Shown: positions 1 through 5,667, counted from the stretch's first letter. The stretch: DNA of 5,859 nt from Actinomycetota bacterium (GCA_009702525.1 WLHW01000066.1:1-5859); one strand, 5' to 3'. The notes: generated from the letters alone by a model not told the origin. Numbers and translations: made by a program.

Positions 1-35
1 ATCAGAAGGTGCGGGTTCGAATCCCGTCATCAACT
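1..35 (+). tRNA. 3' part of a tRNA gene (5' part outside the window)
   Basis: The first 35 bases read as the 3' part of a tRNA. Bases 1-5 fit the 3' side of the anticodon stem and 6-10 a five-base variable loop. The T stem GCGGG (11-15) pairs with CCCGT (23-27), closing on a G-T wobble, around the canonical loop TTCGAAT (16-22). The acceptor strand CATCAAC (28-34) is followed by discriminator T at 35. The next bases are CCG, so the terminal CCA appears not to be encoded. The full gene would begin with GTTGATG. The anticodon is off the left edge, so the amino acid cannot be assigned; a U discriminator is compatible with glycine, threonine or cysteine tRNAs among others. Confidence 0.88.
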
Positions 36-73
36 CCGAAGTCTCAATTCCACAGAATGACATATGGCAAAGG

Positions 74-95
74 TCAATAAACTCTATGTTATTGA
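74..95. other. AT-rich hairpin in the tRNA trailer
   Basis: TCAATAA (74-80) and TTATTGA (89-95) form a perfect seven-base inverted repeat around an eight-base loop. It sits 38 bases after the tRNA end and just before the stronger hairpin at 99-126. It may help end or process the tRNA transcript, or act as a second weak hairpin for glnA transcripts coming from the right. It is short and AT-rich, so chance is possible. Confidence 0.4.
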
Positions 96-98
96 GCT

Positions 99-126
99 AA
101 GGGTCTCGAGGAAACTCGAGGCCCTT
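99..126. terminator. Strong hairpin between the tRNA and glnA, probably a bidirectional terminator
   Basis: AAGGGTCTCGAG (99-110) and CTCGAGGCCCTT (115-126) form a twelve-pair stem with one T-G wobble, closed on a four-base GAAA loop (GNRA type, very stable in RNA on the + strand). On the + strand it is followed by TTTCTAATT, a short T-rich tail suited to ending the tRNA transcript. On the - strand it starts five bases after the glnA stop codon but has no clear U tract; many actinobacterial terminators also lack one. Its place between convergent genes supports use in both directions. Confidence 0.85.
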
Positions 127-131
127 TCTAA

Positions 132-1445
132 TTAAAGAACTGGCAAATATCTATCGAGTTCGTACGCGCTGACTTGGCGGCTGTAATCTAGCCATTCTGC
201 GCGCTTATTACGAAGAACATATTCAAAAACGTGCTCACCCAACGTTTCACGTACAAGTGCACTCATTTCCATCTCAGCAATTGCCTCATTAAGGTCGGTA
301 GGTAATGAAATGAGCTCACTTGAATCATTCAATACATAGCTATCTTCAACACCTTTTAAGCCCGCAGCTAACATAACGGCATAGGCCAAATATGGATTAC
401 ATGCAGTATCAGGTGATCTGAATTCGATTCGCGTTGAATTTTCCTTACCCGGCTTATACATAGGCAAACGCACAAGTGCTCCGCGATTACTTGGTCCCCA
501 GTTGATAACTGCAGGCGCTTCTCCTCCGCCATGGAGGCGCTTATAAGAATTTACCCATTGATTAGTTATTGCAGTTATTTCTGGCGCGTGCTTCAGAATT
601 CCTGCGATAAATGAACGACCCACACTCGATAAGTTGTATTGGGAGTTGGCGTCATAAAAAGCATTTTCTTCGCCCTTAAAAAGCGAGACGTGTGTATGCA
701 TTCCACTGCCTGGGTGATCTGTAAAAGGTTTTGGCATAAAGGAGGCGTGGAAACCTTGGTCCATGGCAACCTCTTTAATGACATGGCGAAAAGTCATGAT
801 GTTATCGGCAGTCGTTAACGCATCGGCATCACGCAAGTCAATCTCCTGCTGGCCTGGGCCACCTTCATGGTGTGAAAACTCGACTGAGATTCCCATCGCT
901 TCTAATAAAGTAATTGCTTGGCGGCGAAAATCGTGTCCGACAACGGCAGGTGTGTGATCGAAATATCCACCTTGATCTACAGGCACAGGTGCAACACCAG
1001 CTTCAGGCTTTTCTTTGAATAAGAAGAATTCAATCTCAGGGTGCGTGTAACAGGTGTAACCCATGCTGGCCGCTTTATCTAACGTCCGACGTAAAACATT
1101 TCGTGGATCTGCAGGAGATGCACTGCCATCAGGCATGGTGATGTCACAAAACATACGTGCAGCACCCGGTGCCTCGGTACGCCACGGCAGAATTGAGAAA
1201 GTTGCTGGATCTGGCTTTGCCAACATGTCTGACTCGGTCACTCGTGCAAAGCCTTCAATTGCCGAGCCATCAAAGCCAATGCCTTCTTCAAACGCATTTT
1301 CTAACTCAGCAGGTGCAATCGCAACAGATTTGAGAAAGCCCAAAACATCGGTAAACCATAAACGTACGAAACGGATGTTGCGCTCTTCAATGGTGCGAAG
1401 AACGAACTCTTGTTGCTTGCTCATCTCTGGGGACATGTGCAGCAT
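132..1445 (-). CDS. glnA2: Type I glutamine synthetase family protein, GlnA2-like
   Basis: This is a glutamine synthetase-fold ligase that uses ATP to join an amine or ammonium to glutamate in the cytoplasm. Residue numbers here use the 437-residue reading from 1445. The N-terminal beta-grasp holds WFTDVLGFLKS (30-40) and FDGSAIEGF (58-66). Active-site motifs follow: EIEFFLF (137-143), HHEGGPGQQEIDLR (192-205), GSGMHTHVSL (247-256), NSYKRL (299-304) with the Glu309 flap, and RIEFRSPDTACNPYLAY (339-355). The Asn-Leu-Tyr adenylylation motif of classical GlnA is replaced around 377-382 (ELISLP), so control by GlnE seems unlikely. The sequence resembles mycobacterial and Streptomyces GlnA2, whose Streptomyces member is reported to glutamylate polyamines; either role is possible here. 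Family members begin at (M)(S/D)KQQEFVLRT, which favours the Met at 1424 (430 residues); Mets at 1445 and 1436 are alternatives. It follows cysE by 35 bases. Confidence 0.93.
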   Translation of the reverse strand: MLHMSPEMSKQQEFVLRTIEERNIRFVRLWFTDVLGFLKSVAIAPAELENAFEEGIGFDGSAIEGFARVTESDMLAKPDPATFSILPWRTEAPGAARMFCDITMPDGSASPADPRNVLRRTLDKAASMGYTCYTHPEIEFFLFKEKPEAGVAPVPVDQGGYFDHTPAVVGHDFRRQAITLLEAMGISVEFSHHEGGPGQQEIDLRDADALTTADNIMTFRHVIKEVAMDQGFHASFMPKPFTDHPGSGMHTHVSLFKGEENAFYDANSQYNLSSVGRSFIAGILKHAPEITAITNQWVNSYKRLHGGGEAPAVINWGPSNRGALVRLPMYKPGKENSTRIEFRSPDTACNPYLAYAVMLAAGLKGVEDSYVLNDSSELISLPTDLNEAIAEMEMSALVRETLGEHVFEYVLRNKRAEWLDYSRQVSAYELDRYLPVL

Positions 1446-1457
1446 TCTTACAAAGGC

Positions 1458-1463
1458 AGGTTA
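1458..1463 (-). promoter_or_regulatory. Candidate -10 box of glnA
   Basis: On the - strand TAACCT fits the actinobacterial TANNNT -10 pattern. A start about seven bases downstream would give an RNA beginning near 1451, six bases before the ATG at 1445. No good -35 box is visible. The identical hexamer serves as the candidate -10 of the transporter gene at 5665. If used, glnA has a promoter of its own inside the cysE-glnA gap. Confidence 0.35.
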
Positions 1464-1475
1464 CGACCGTGTTAC
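1460..1475 (-). promoter_or_regulatory. Candidate GlnR operator upstream of glnA
   Basis: The - strand reads GTAAC, six bases ACGGTC, then GTAAC. This matches the published actinobacterial GlnR box GTnAC-n6-GnAAC and also the looser AC-n9-AC form. It lies in the 35-base gap between cysE and glnA and overlaps the candidate -10 box, a position that would suit repression better than activation. The motif is short, so the match is suggestive rather than conclusive; its place before a nitrogen-assimilation-type gene raises its value. Confidence 0.42.
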
Positions 1476-1480
1476 ATCGC

Positions 1481-1993
1481 TTAAATGACGAAGAATTCAC
1501 TACTTTCCAGCGTACTTTGAGCCGGAATATCTTTAGTAATCACCACATTGGCGCTTATACGTGCGCCGTGGCCAATGGTGATATCACCAATGATTCTGGC
1601 TCCAGTTCCGATAACTACATTATTTTCAATTGTGGGGTGTCGCTTTCCCTGCACATTGGACTTAGCGCCAAGTGTGACATCGTGATACATCATGACGTCA
1701 TCACCAATGATTGTCGTCGCACCAATCACAACACCCATTCCATGATCGATAAAGAACCGGCGACCAATTATGGCAGCAGGATGAATTTCAACTCCTGTAG
1801 TAAAACGAACTGCGTTTGCATGTATTCGCGCAATAAGTTTGAGATTTTTTCTCCACAGGAAATACGAAATTCGATGCCCCCACACTGCATGTACACCTGG
1901 ATATGTGAGGGCAACCTCTAAACGATTTCTGGCCGCTGGATCATGGGCCAGTGCATTATCGAGATCTTCTTTTATGCCACCGATGAACGTCAT
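1481..1993 (-). CDS. cysE: Serine O-acetyltransferase, short form
   Basis: This cytoplasmic enzyme transfers acetyl from acetyl-CoA to L-serine, giving O-acetylserine for CysK. It has 170 residues: a short helical N-terminus (about 1-60) and a left-handed beta-helix of hexapeptide repeats (about 68-155). Family landmarks are GVEIHPAAIIG (67-77), the catalytic pair Asp83-His84 in FIDHGMGVVIG, YHDVTLG (103-109) and Arg118-His119-Pro120. It is shorter than most bacterial homologues at both ends. The usual GxPAR loop after the beta-helix is absent; the chain stops after IPAQST with the tail LESSEFFVI. The terminal isoleucine is the residue that docks into CysK in known cysteine synthase complexes. 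ATG at 1993 lies two bases after the cysK stop, so translation is probably coupled. Other hexapeptide acetyltransferases share the fold, but these motifs and the neighbour make the call firm. Confidence 0.93.
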   Translation of the reverse strand: MTFIGGIKEDLDNALAHDPAARNRLEVALTYPGVHAVWGHRISYFLWRKNLKLIARIHANAVRFTTGVEIHPAAIIGRRFFIDHGMGVVIGATTIIGDDVMMYHDVTLGAKSNVQGKRHPTIENNVVIGTGARIIGDITIGHGARISANVVITKDIPAQSTLESSEFFVI

Positions 1994-1995
1994 GA

Positions 1996-2922
1996 TTAAT
2001 CGGCTAAATCTTGATACAAGATAGTTGATAAGTAACGCTCACCAGCTGATGCAAGAATGACAGCGATATTCTTGCCAGCAAACTCTGGACGTTTAGCAAC
2101 TTCAATTGCTGCCCACAAAGTTGCACCTGAAGAAATACCGGCCAAGATTCCTTCTTCTGCAGCTGCGCGGCGTGCAAACTTCATTGCATCATCGGCCGTT
2201 GCATCCAAGATTTCGTAATACACCGTACGGTCTAAAATCGTTGGAATAAAGTTTGGCCCAATTCCTTGTAGCGGGTGTGGTCCCGGATCCCCACCATTGA
2301 GAATCGGTGAAGCCGCAGGTTCTACACCAAAGACTTGAATAGCTGGGTTTTTCTCTTTTAAGAATCGTCCCGTGCCAGTGATGGTGCCGCCAGTGCCAAT
2401 GCCACAAACGAATGCATCAACTTTGCCATCTAAATCTCTCCAAATCTCAGGGCCAGTTGTTGCATAATGAATCGCGGGTCCGGCTTCGTTTTCAAATTGG
2501 CGAACTAAAACCGCGCCTGTCTCGCCCAGTTTTTCAGCGGCTGCAACTGCGCCTTTCATACCGTCGGCAGCTGGAGTCAAAACTAATTCAGCACCAAAAG
2601 CACGGATAAGTTTGCGGCGCTCCTTTGAAACTGACTCTGGCATCGTAAAAATCGACTTATATCCACGTGCTGCGGCGACCATCGCTACCGCGATGCCGGT
2701 ATTACCCGAAGTCGCTTCAACAATTGTTCCACCAGGTTTGAGTACTCCACTTGCTTCAGCGGCATCAATCATCGCAATTCCTAAGCGATCCTTGATCGAG
2801 GATGTTGGGTTATAGAACTCTAACTTTGCATAGACATTGCCTTGGGCGCCGTCGGTGATTTTATTAATCCGCACTAGCGGGGTATTTCCAAAAGCTTCAG
2901 TAATGGTGTTGTACGTACTCAT
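1996..2922 (-). CDS. cysK: Cysteine synthase (O-acetylserine sulfhydrylase)
   Basis: This pyridoxal-phosphate enzyme makes L-cysteine and acetate from O-acetylserine and sulfide in the cytoplasm. The 308-residue length is normal for the family. The PLP lysine is Lys44 in NPTSSIKDR. The substrate loop TSGNTG spans 71-76, the phosphate-binding GTGGT 176-180, and SSGA is at 264-267. The stretch EPAASPILNGGDPGPHPLQGIG (201-222) is typical of CysK rather than of cystathionine beta-synthase or threonine synthase. One departure is QFENEAGP at 142-149, where many CysK proteins have QFxNPANP. The ATG at 2922 has a strong AGGAG ribosome site. The gene heads the cysK-cysE pair and probably glnA, after a 191-bp spacer from nadE. 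O-phosphoserine sulfhydrylase (CysM) is an alternative, but the adjacent cysE argues for O-acetylserine as substrate. Confidence 0.95.
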   Translation of the reverse strand: MSTYNTITEAFGNTPLVRINKITDGAQGNVYAKLEFYNPTSSIKDRLGIAMIDAAEASGVLKPGGTIVEATSGNTGIAVAMVAAARGYKSIFTMPESVSKERRKLIRAFGAELVLTPAADGMKGAVAAAEKLGETGAVLVRQFENEAGPAIHYATTGPEIWRDLDGKVDAFVCGIGTGGTITGTGRFLKEKNPAIQVFGVEPAASPILNGGDPGPHPLQGIGPNFIPTILDRTVYYEILDATADDAMKFARRAAAEEGILAGISSGATLWAAIEVAKRPEFAGKNIAVILASAGERYLSTILYQDLAD

Positions 2923-2924
2923 GG

Positions 2925-2931
2925 TTCTCCT
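2925..2931 (-). promoter_or_regulatory. Ribosome binding site of cysK
   Basis: The - strand carries AGGAGAA, two bases before the ATG at 2922; the AGGAG core is four bases from the start. It is one of only two strong Shine-Dalgarno sites here (the other serves panB). It fixes the cysK start and shows that cysK is translated from a leader rather than leaderless. Confidence 0.85.
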
Positions 2932-3031
2932 AATAAATGTAGCTACGGGAATTACAGGACAGGGCTGAATAAGAAAGAGTTCAGCAGCTGCAAGAAGTAG
3001 CTAGGCAAAAATCAACTATCCGGTCGTGTAT

Positions 3032-3067
3032 AAAAAACCACGCGATAATCGCTTGCATAAGAGCAAG
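3032..3067 (-). terminator. Candidate terminator of nadE
   Basis: Read on the - strand, two small adjoining hairpins follow the nadE stop by about 47 bases. The first has CTTGC and GCAAG (3067-3052) around six bases. The second has GCGA and TCGC within 3052-3042 around three bases. GTGG and then six T residues (3037-3032) follow. The U tract in the right place argues for intrinsic termination, but both stems are short, so read-through into cysK is likely. Confidence 0.42.
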
Positions 3068-3113
3068 TTTACTGACTACACATAAATTAGCGAGTTGCGA
3101 ATGATTTGCAGAT

Positions 3114-4775
3114 TTAAGAGTGCGACCACCGTGATGTCATAGGAAGTCGACGATCTTTTCCAAAAGCTCGCCCTGAAACTTTCGTACCAGGAGGATATTG
3201 GCGGCGTTTGTATTCAGCTTTATCTACTAAAGAAATGACACGTGTGATTAACGCCGCTTCAAAGCCATCTGCGATCAACTGTTCATACCCATGATCCTGA
3301 TCAACATAGAGACGCAGAATCTGATCTAAAAGAATGTAATCTGGAAGTGAGTCCGAGTCCTTTTGATCTGGACGCAGCTCTGCGCTGGGCTCTTTAGTAA
3401 TCGAGCGCTCCGGAATTGGTGGGGTTTCGCCTTGGCTAATCGCCAGCGCGTTTCGCCATCTAGACAGTGCCCAGACATCAGTCTTATAAATATCTTTGAT
3501 CGGAGCAAAGCCACCCACAGCGTCGCCATACAAAGTTGAGTACCCCACCGCGAGTTCGCTCTTATTGCCGGTAGCCATAACGATATGGCCCTCTTGATTT
3601 GAAATCCCCATCAACGTTGTACCGCGCACTCGCGCCTGCAGATTTTCTTCAGCTATTCCTTTTAATTCCAGATTCTCCAGAAAGCTTTCAACCATGGGCT
3701 CTATGGCAATAGTACGAAAGTTAATGCCAGTGGCCTCTGCCAAGCTGCGGGCATCTGCAACTGAGTGATCCGAAGAATACTTACTTGGCATGGCAACGCC
3801 ATAAACATTTTTTGCACCCAAAGCGTCTATAGCGATAGCGGCAACAAGGGCTGAATCAATACCTCCGGATAAGCCAAGAACAACGGATGTAAAACTATTT
3901 TTCTGAATATAGTCACGGAGTCCAGTTACTAGAGCCTGCCACAACTGCGCTTCATCACTTAATCGCGCTTCAATTTTTGGCTTAACTTCACTGTTCATAT
4001 GCGCCGGTGCATCAGAGATAACTACATCCGGAGTTGAACTCTGCAGCTGGCAATCAATATCTACGACAACCACATCATCACTAAATTGTGGCCCGCGAGC
4101 AATTAATGCTCCAGCTTTATCTACAACAAGTGTGTCGCCATCAAAAACTAAATCATCGGCTCCCCCAGTCATGTTGACGTAGGCCAGAGGCGCACCGACT
4201 TCTATTGCTCGCTTTTGAACTAAAGCTAACCGTGCATCATCTTTATTACGCTCATATGGCGAACCATTAGGCACTACAACTAATCCAGGGGTACGTGCAG
4301 CTACCTCGGCCATGGAGTGCCAAATATCTTCACAAATTGCGATGGCAACATCGACTCCATGAATGCGCACAACGAGATTCTTATTGCCAGCAGTGAAATT
4401 CCGGAACTCATCAAAAACGCCGTAGTTGGGGAGATGACGTTTGACATATTTTGCAAGAATTTTTCCATCAGAGATTACGGCTACTGCATTTTCTGGTGCA
4501 CCTTGTGCCGATGTATCGAGGTAGCCAACGACTGCTACCAAATCTGCCGTGATGCCATTAGCTACGTCGGCAATTTTGGCTTTACTGGCGCTTTGAAAAG
4601 ATGGGCGGAGAGCTAAATCTTCAACTGGATAACCGGTCACGATCATCTCTGGGAAAACAACAAGGTGAGCACCGCAGCTCTTAGCCTTTTCAATCGATGC
4701 CGCAATCAAGGCTGCATTGCCCGCAAGATCTCCCACGGTGGGGTTGATCTGGGCTAGCGCTACCCGCAGCTTCAT
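3114..4775 (-). CDS. nadE: Glutamine-dependent NAD+ synthetase
   Basis: This enzyme performs the last step of NAD synthesis: it amidates nicotinate adenine dinucleotide with ATP, using ammonia released from glutamine. The 553 residues hold two fused domains. The N-terminal nitrilase-type glutaminase (about 1-245) has the triad Glu43 (FPE), Lys112 (KRHLPNYGVFDE) and Cys148 (AICEDIW). The C-terminal synthetase (about 275-553) has the ATP loop SGGIDS (303-308), MPSKYSSDHS (330-339), ENLQARVRG (377-385), GNKSELAVGYSTLYGD (403-418), SAELRPDQKDSDSLPDY (464-480) and a conserved end near RRQYPPGTKVSGRAFGKDRRLPM. It is shorter than the 679-residue mycobacterial enzyme and fits the compact fused class. 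The ATG at 4775 starts the conserved domain directly. No ribosome site is seen; a -10 box six bases upstream suggests leaderless transcription. It diverges from panB. Confidence 0.96.
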   Translation of the reverse strand: MKLRVALAQINPTVGDLAGNAALIAASIEKAKSCGAHLVVFPEMIVTGYPVEDLALRPSFQSASKAKIADVANGITADLVAVVGYLDTSAQGAPENAVAVISDGKILAKYVKRHLPNYGVFDEFRNFTAGNKNLVVRIHGVDVAIAICEDIWHSMAEVAARTPGLVVVPNGSPYERNKDDARLALVQKRAIEVGAPLAYVNMTGGADDLVFDGDTLVVDKAGALIARGPQFSDDVVVVDIDCQLQSSTPDVVISDAPAHMNSEVKPKIEARLSDEAQLWQALVTGLRDYIQKNSFTSVVLGLSGGIDSALVAAIAIDALGAKNVYGVAMPSKYSSDHSVADARSLAEATGINFRTIAIEPMVESFLENLELKGIAEENLQARVRGTTLMGISNQEGHIVMATGNKSELAVGYSTLYGDAVGGFAPIKDIYKTDVWALSRWRNALAISQGETPPIPERSITKEPSAELRPDQKDSDSLPDYILLDQILRLYVDQDHGYEQLIADGFEAALITRVISLVDKAEYKRRQYPPGTKVSGRAFGKDRRLPMTSRWSHS

Positions 4776-4781
4776 TTTTCA

Positions 4782-4787
4782 AGCCTA
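4782..4787 (-). promoter_or_regulatory. Candidate -10 box of nadE (leaderless transcript)
   Basis: The - strand reads TAGGCT, then six bases, then the nadE ATG. TANNNT at this exact spacing puts the RNA start on the A of the ATG. It agrees with the lack of a Shine-Dalgarno sequence before nadE. No clear -35 box is present, as is common at actinobacterial promoters. Confidence 0.6.
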
Positions 4788-4791
4788 ACAG

Positions 4792-4813
4792 GGGTACCCT
4801 TATGCCTGTACCC
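4792..4813. repeat. GGGTAC / GTACCC repeat in the divergent nadE-panB control region
   Basis: GGGTAC (4792-4797) and GTACCC (4808-4813) form a six-base inverted repeat around ten bases. GTACCC also occurs at 4794-4799, giving two direct copies 14 bases apart. The block lies just upstream of the nadE -10 box and overlaps TACCCT (4795-4800), the best-looking TANNNT -10 candidate for panB. A shared operator is plausible, but I could not match it to a regulator I know. Confidence 0.4.
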
Positions 4814-4818
4814 GGGGA

Positions 4819-4834
4819 CTTGCACTAGTGCGAG
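4819..4834 (+). promoter_or_regulatory. Palindrome or hairpin in the panB leader
   Basis: GCACTAGTGC (4822-4831) is a perfect ten-base palindrome. With flanking bases, CTTGCACTAGTGCGAG pairs throughout, with one U-G wobble, giving in RNA a six-pair stem with a CUAG loop. It ends five bases before the panB ribosome site at 4840. It could be a protein-binding site or a small leader hairpin affecting translation. Confidence 0.4.
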
Positions 4835-4839
4835 CGTCG

Positions 4840-4847
4840 AGGAGAGG
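4840..4847 (+). promoter_or_regulatory. Ribosome binding site of panB
   Basis: AGGAGAGG lies seven bases before the ATG at 4855. It decides the start: the upstream in-frame GTG at 4828 is 5' of this site and would add nine residues unlike the PanB N-terminus. Confidence 0.85.
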
Positions 4848-4854
4848 ACATCAC

Positions 4855-5667
4855 ATGGAAGCCTTATATGGCGGGGCGCTGCATCGACGCGTCACGATTA
4901 TGGATTTAGCTGCAGCAAAAAAGCGCGGCGAGAAATGGGCCATGCTCACCTCCTATGAGCAGATGACTGCCCAGATCTTTGATCAAGCCGGCATTCCCGT
5001 CCTGCTCGTTGGCGATAGCGCAGGTAATAATTTTCTAGGCTATGAAAATACAATTCCAGTAACTATCGATGAGATGCTTCCCATGGTGCGAGCCGTAGTT
5101 GGGGCATCAACCTCTTCGATGGTGATTGCCGACTTACCCTTTGGTTCCTATGAAAGTTCACCTGAATTAGCCCTTTCCACCTCAACTCGTTTTTTCAAAG
5201 AGGCCGGAGCTATGGGTGTAAAAATCGAAGGTGCTCACATCGAAACAATTGAAAAATTAGTTGCATCTGGAATTCCAGTTATGGGTCACGTAGGCCTTAC
5301 TCCGCAGGCACTTCATCAACTAAGTGGGTATCGAGTTCAAGGTCGCACAGATGGTGATGTGATTCTGGATGCGGCGGTAGCTATTGAAAAAGCCGGCGCA
5401 TTTGCCGTAGTTCTAGAGCTTGTGCCGGCCGAGTTAGCCACACGAATTACCAATGCCCTAACGATCCCAACTATTGGTATCGGTGCTGGGCCAGAGTGTG
5501 ATGCTCAAGTATTGGTGTGGACAGATCTGATGGGCATCACACAGAATCCGCCGAAATTAGCTAAGGCATATCGCAACCTTCGCGCCGAAATGGCAGATGC
5601 TGCAGCAGAGTTTGCCGCCGATGTCCGAACCGGCAACTTCCCCGGCCCAGAGCAGACTTTCAACTAA
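4855..5667 (+). CDS. panB: 3-methyl-2-oxobutanoate hydroxymethyltransferase
   Basis: This enzyme adds a hydroxymethyl group from methylenetetrahydrofolate to alpha-ketoisovalerate, giving ketopantoate, the first committed step to pantothenate and coenzyme A. It is a cytoplasmic TIM-barrel protein. The 270-residue length is normal. Metal-ligand positions by analogy with the E. coli enzyme are Asp54 in VGDS, Asp93 in IADLPFGSY and Glu125 in KIEG; the catalytic acid corresponds to Glu188 in VLELVP. MGHVGLTPQ (143-151) and TIGIGAGPECDAQVLVWTDLMG (206-227) are further family signatures, the last in the form typical of Actinobacteria. The start is set by the strong AGGAGAGG site. The gene diverges from nadE across 79 bp, and a transporter gene begins nine bases after its stop. 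No panC or panD is present in the window. Confidence 0.96.
   Translation: MEALYGGALHRRVTIMDLAAAKKRGEKWAMLTSYEQMTAQIFDQAGIPVLLVGDSAGNNFLGYENTIPVTIDEMLPMVRAVVGASTSSMVIADLPFGSYESSPELALSTSTRFFKEAGAMGVKIEGAHIETIEKLVASGIPVMGHVGLTPQALHQLSGYRVQGRTDGDVILDAAVAIEKAGAFAVVLELVPAELATRITNALTIPTIGIGAGPECDAQVLVWTDLMGITQNPPKLAKAYRNLRAEMADAAAEFAADVRTGNFPGPEQTFN

Larger units (their letters stand above)
2923..3113 (-). other. Spacer between nadE and cysK (cysK leader and promoter region)
   Basis: This 191-bp stretch has no supportable gene. It holds a candidate nadE terminator at 3032-3067 and a hairpin at 2964-2985, where GCTGAA and TTCAGC pair around a ten-base loop. GTAGCTA occurs twice, at 2939-2945 and 2998-3004, on either side of the hairpin; the first copy extends to the palindrome GTAGCTAC. 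A cysK promoter must lie here if the terminator works, but no convincing -35/-10 pair is visible. I recognised no known riboswitch class. Confidence 0.55.

Noticed and set aside
1..35. Assigning the tRNA to a particular amino acid
   Set aside because: The anticodon is outside the window; the variable loop and discriminator fit more than one isotype.
1063..1488. 141-residue open frame on the + strand opposite the start of glnA
   Set aside because: It is antisense to conserved glnA sequence and looks like a mirror of its codon pattern, with no family resemblance.
1469..1921. 150-residue open frame on the + strand opposite cysE
   Set aside because: It lies wholly antisense to a well-supported cysE, its translation has no recognisable domain and odd composition, and no ribosome site was seen.
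2966..2993. TTGCAG / TATTCA with a 16-base spacer as a cysK promoter (- strand)
   Set aside because: Each hexamer matches the consensus at only about three positions, so it is no better than chance.
3027..3032. TATACA as a -10 box for cysK (- strand)
   Set aside because: It overlaps the T tract of the candidate nadE terminator, and no -35 box is at a suitable distance.
4317..4616. 99-residue open frame on the + strand within nadE
   Set aside because: It is antisense to the conserved glutaminase domain of nadE and cysteine-rich without pattern; a chance frame.
4828..4854. Upstream GTG start giving a nine-residue longer PanB
   Set aside because: The strong ribosome site lies inside that extension and is correctly spaced for the ATG at 4855, where homologues begin.
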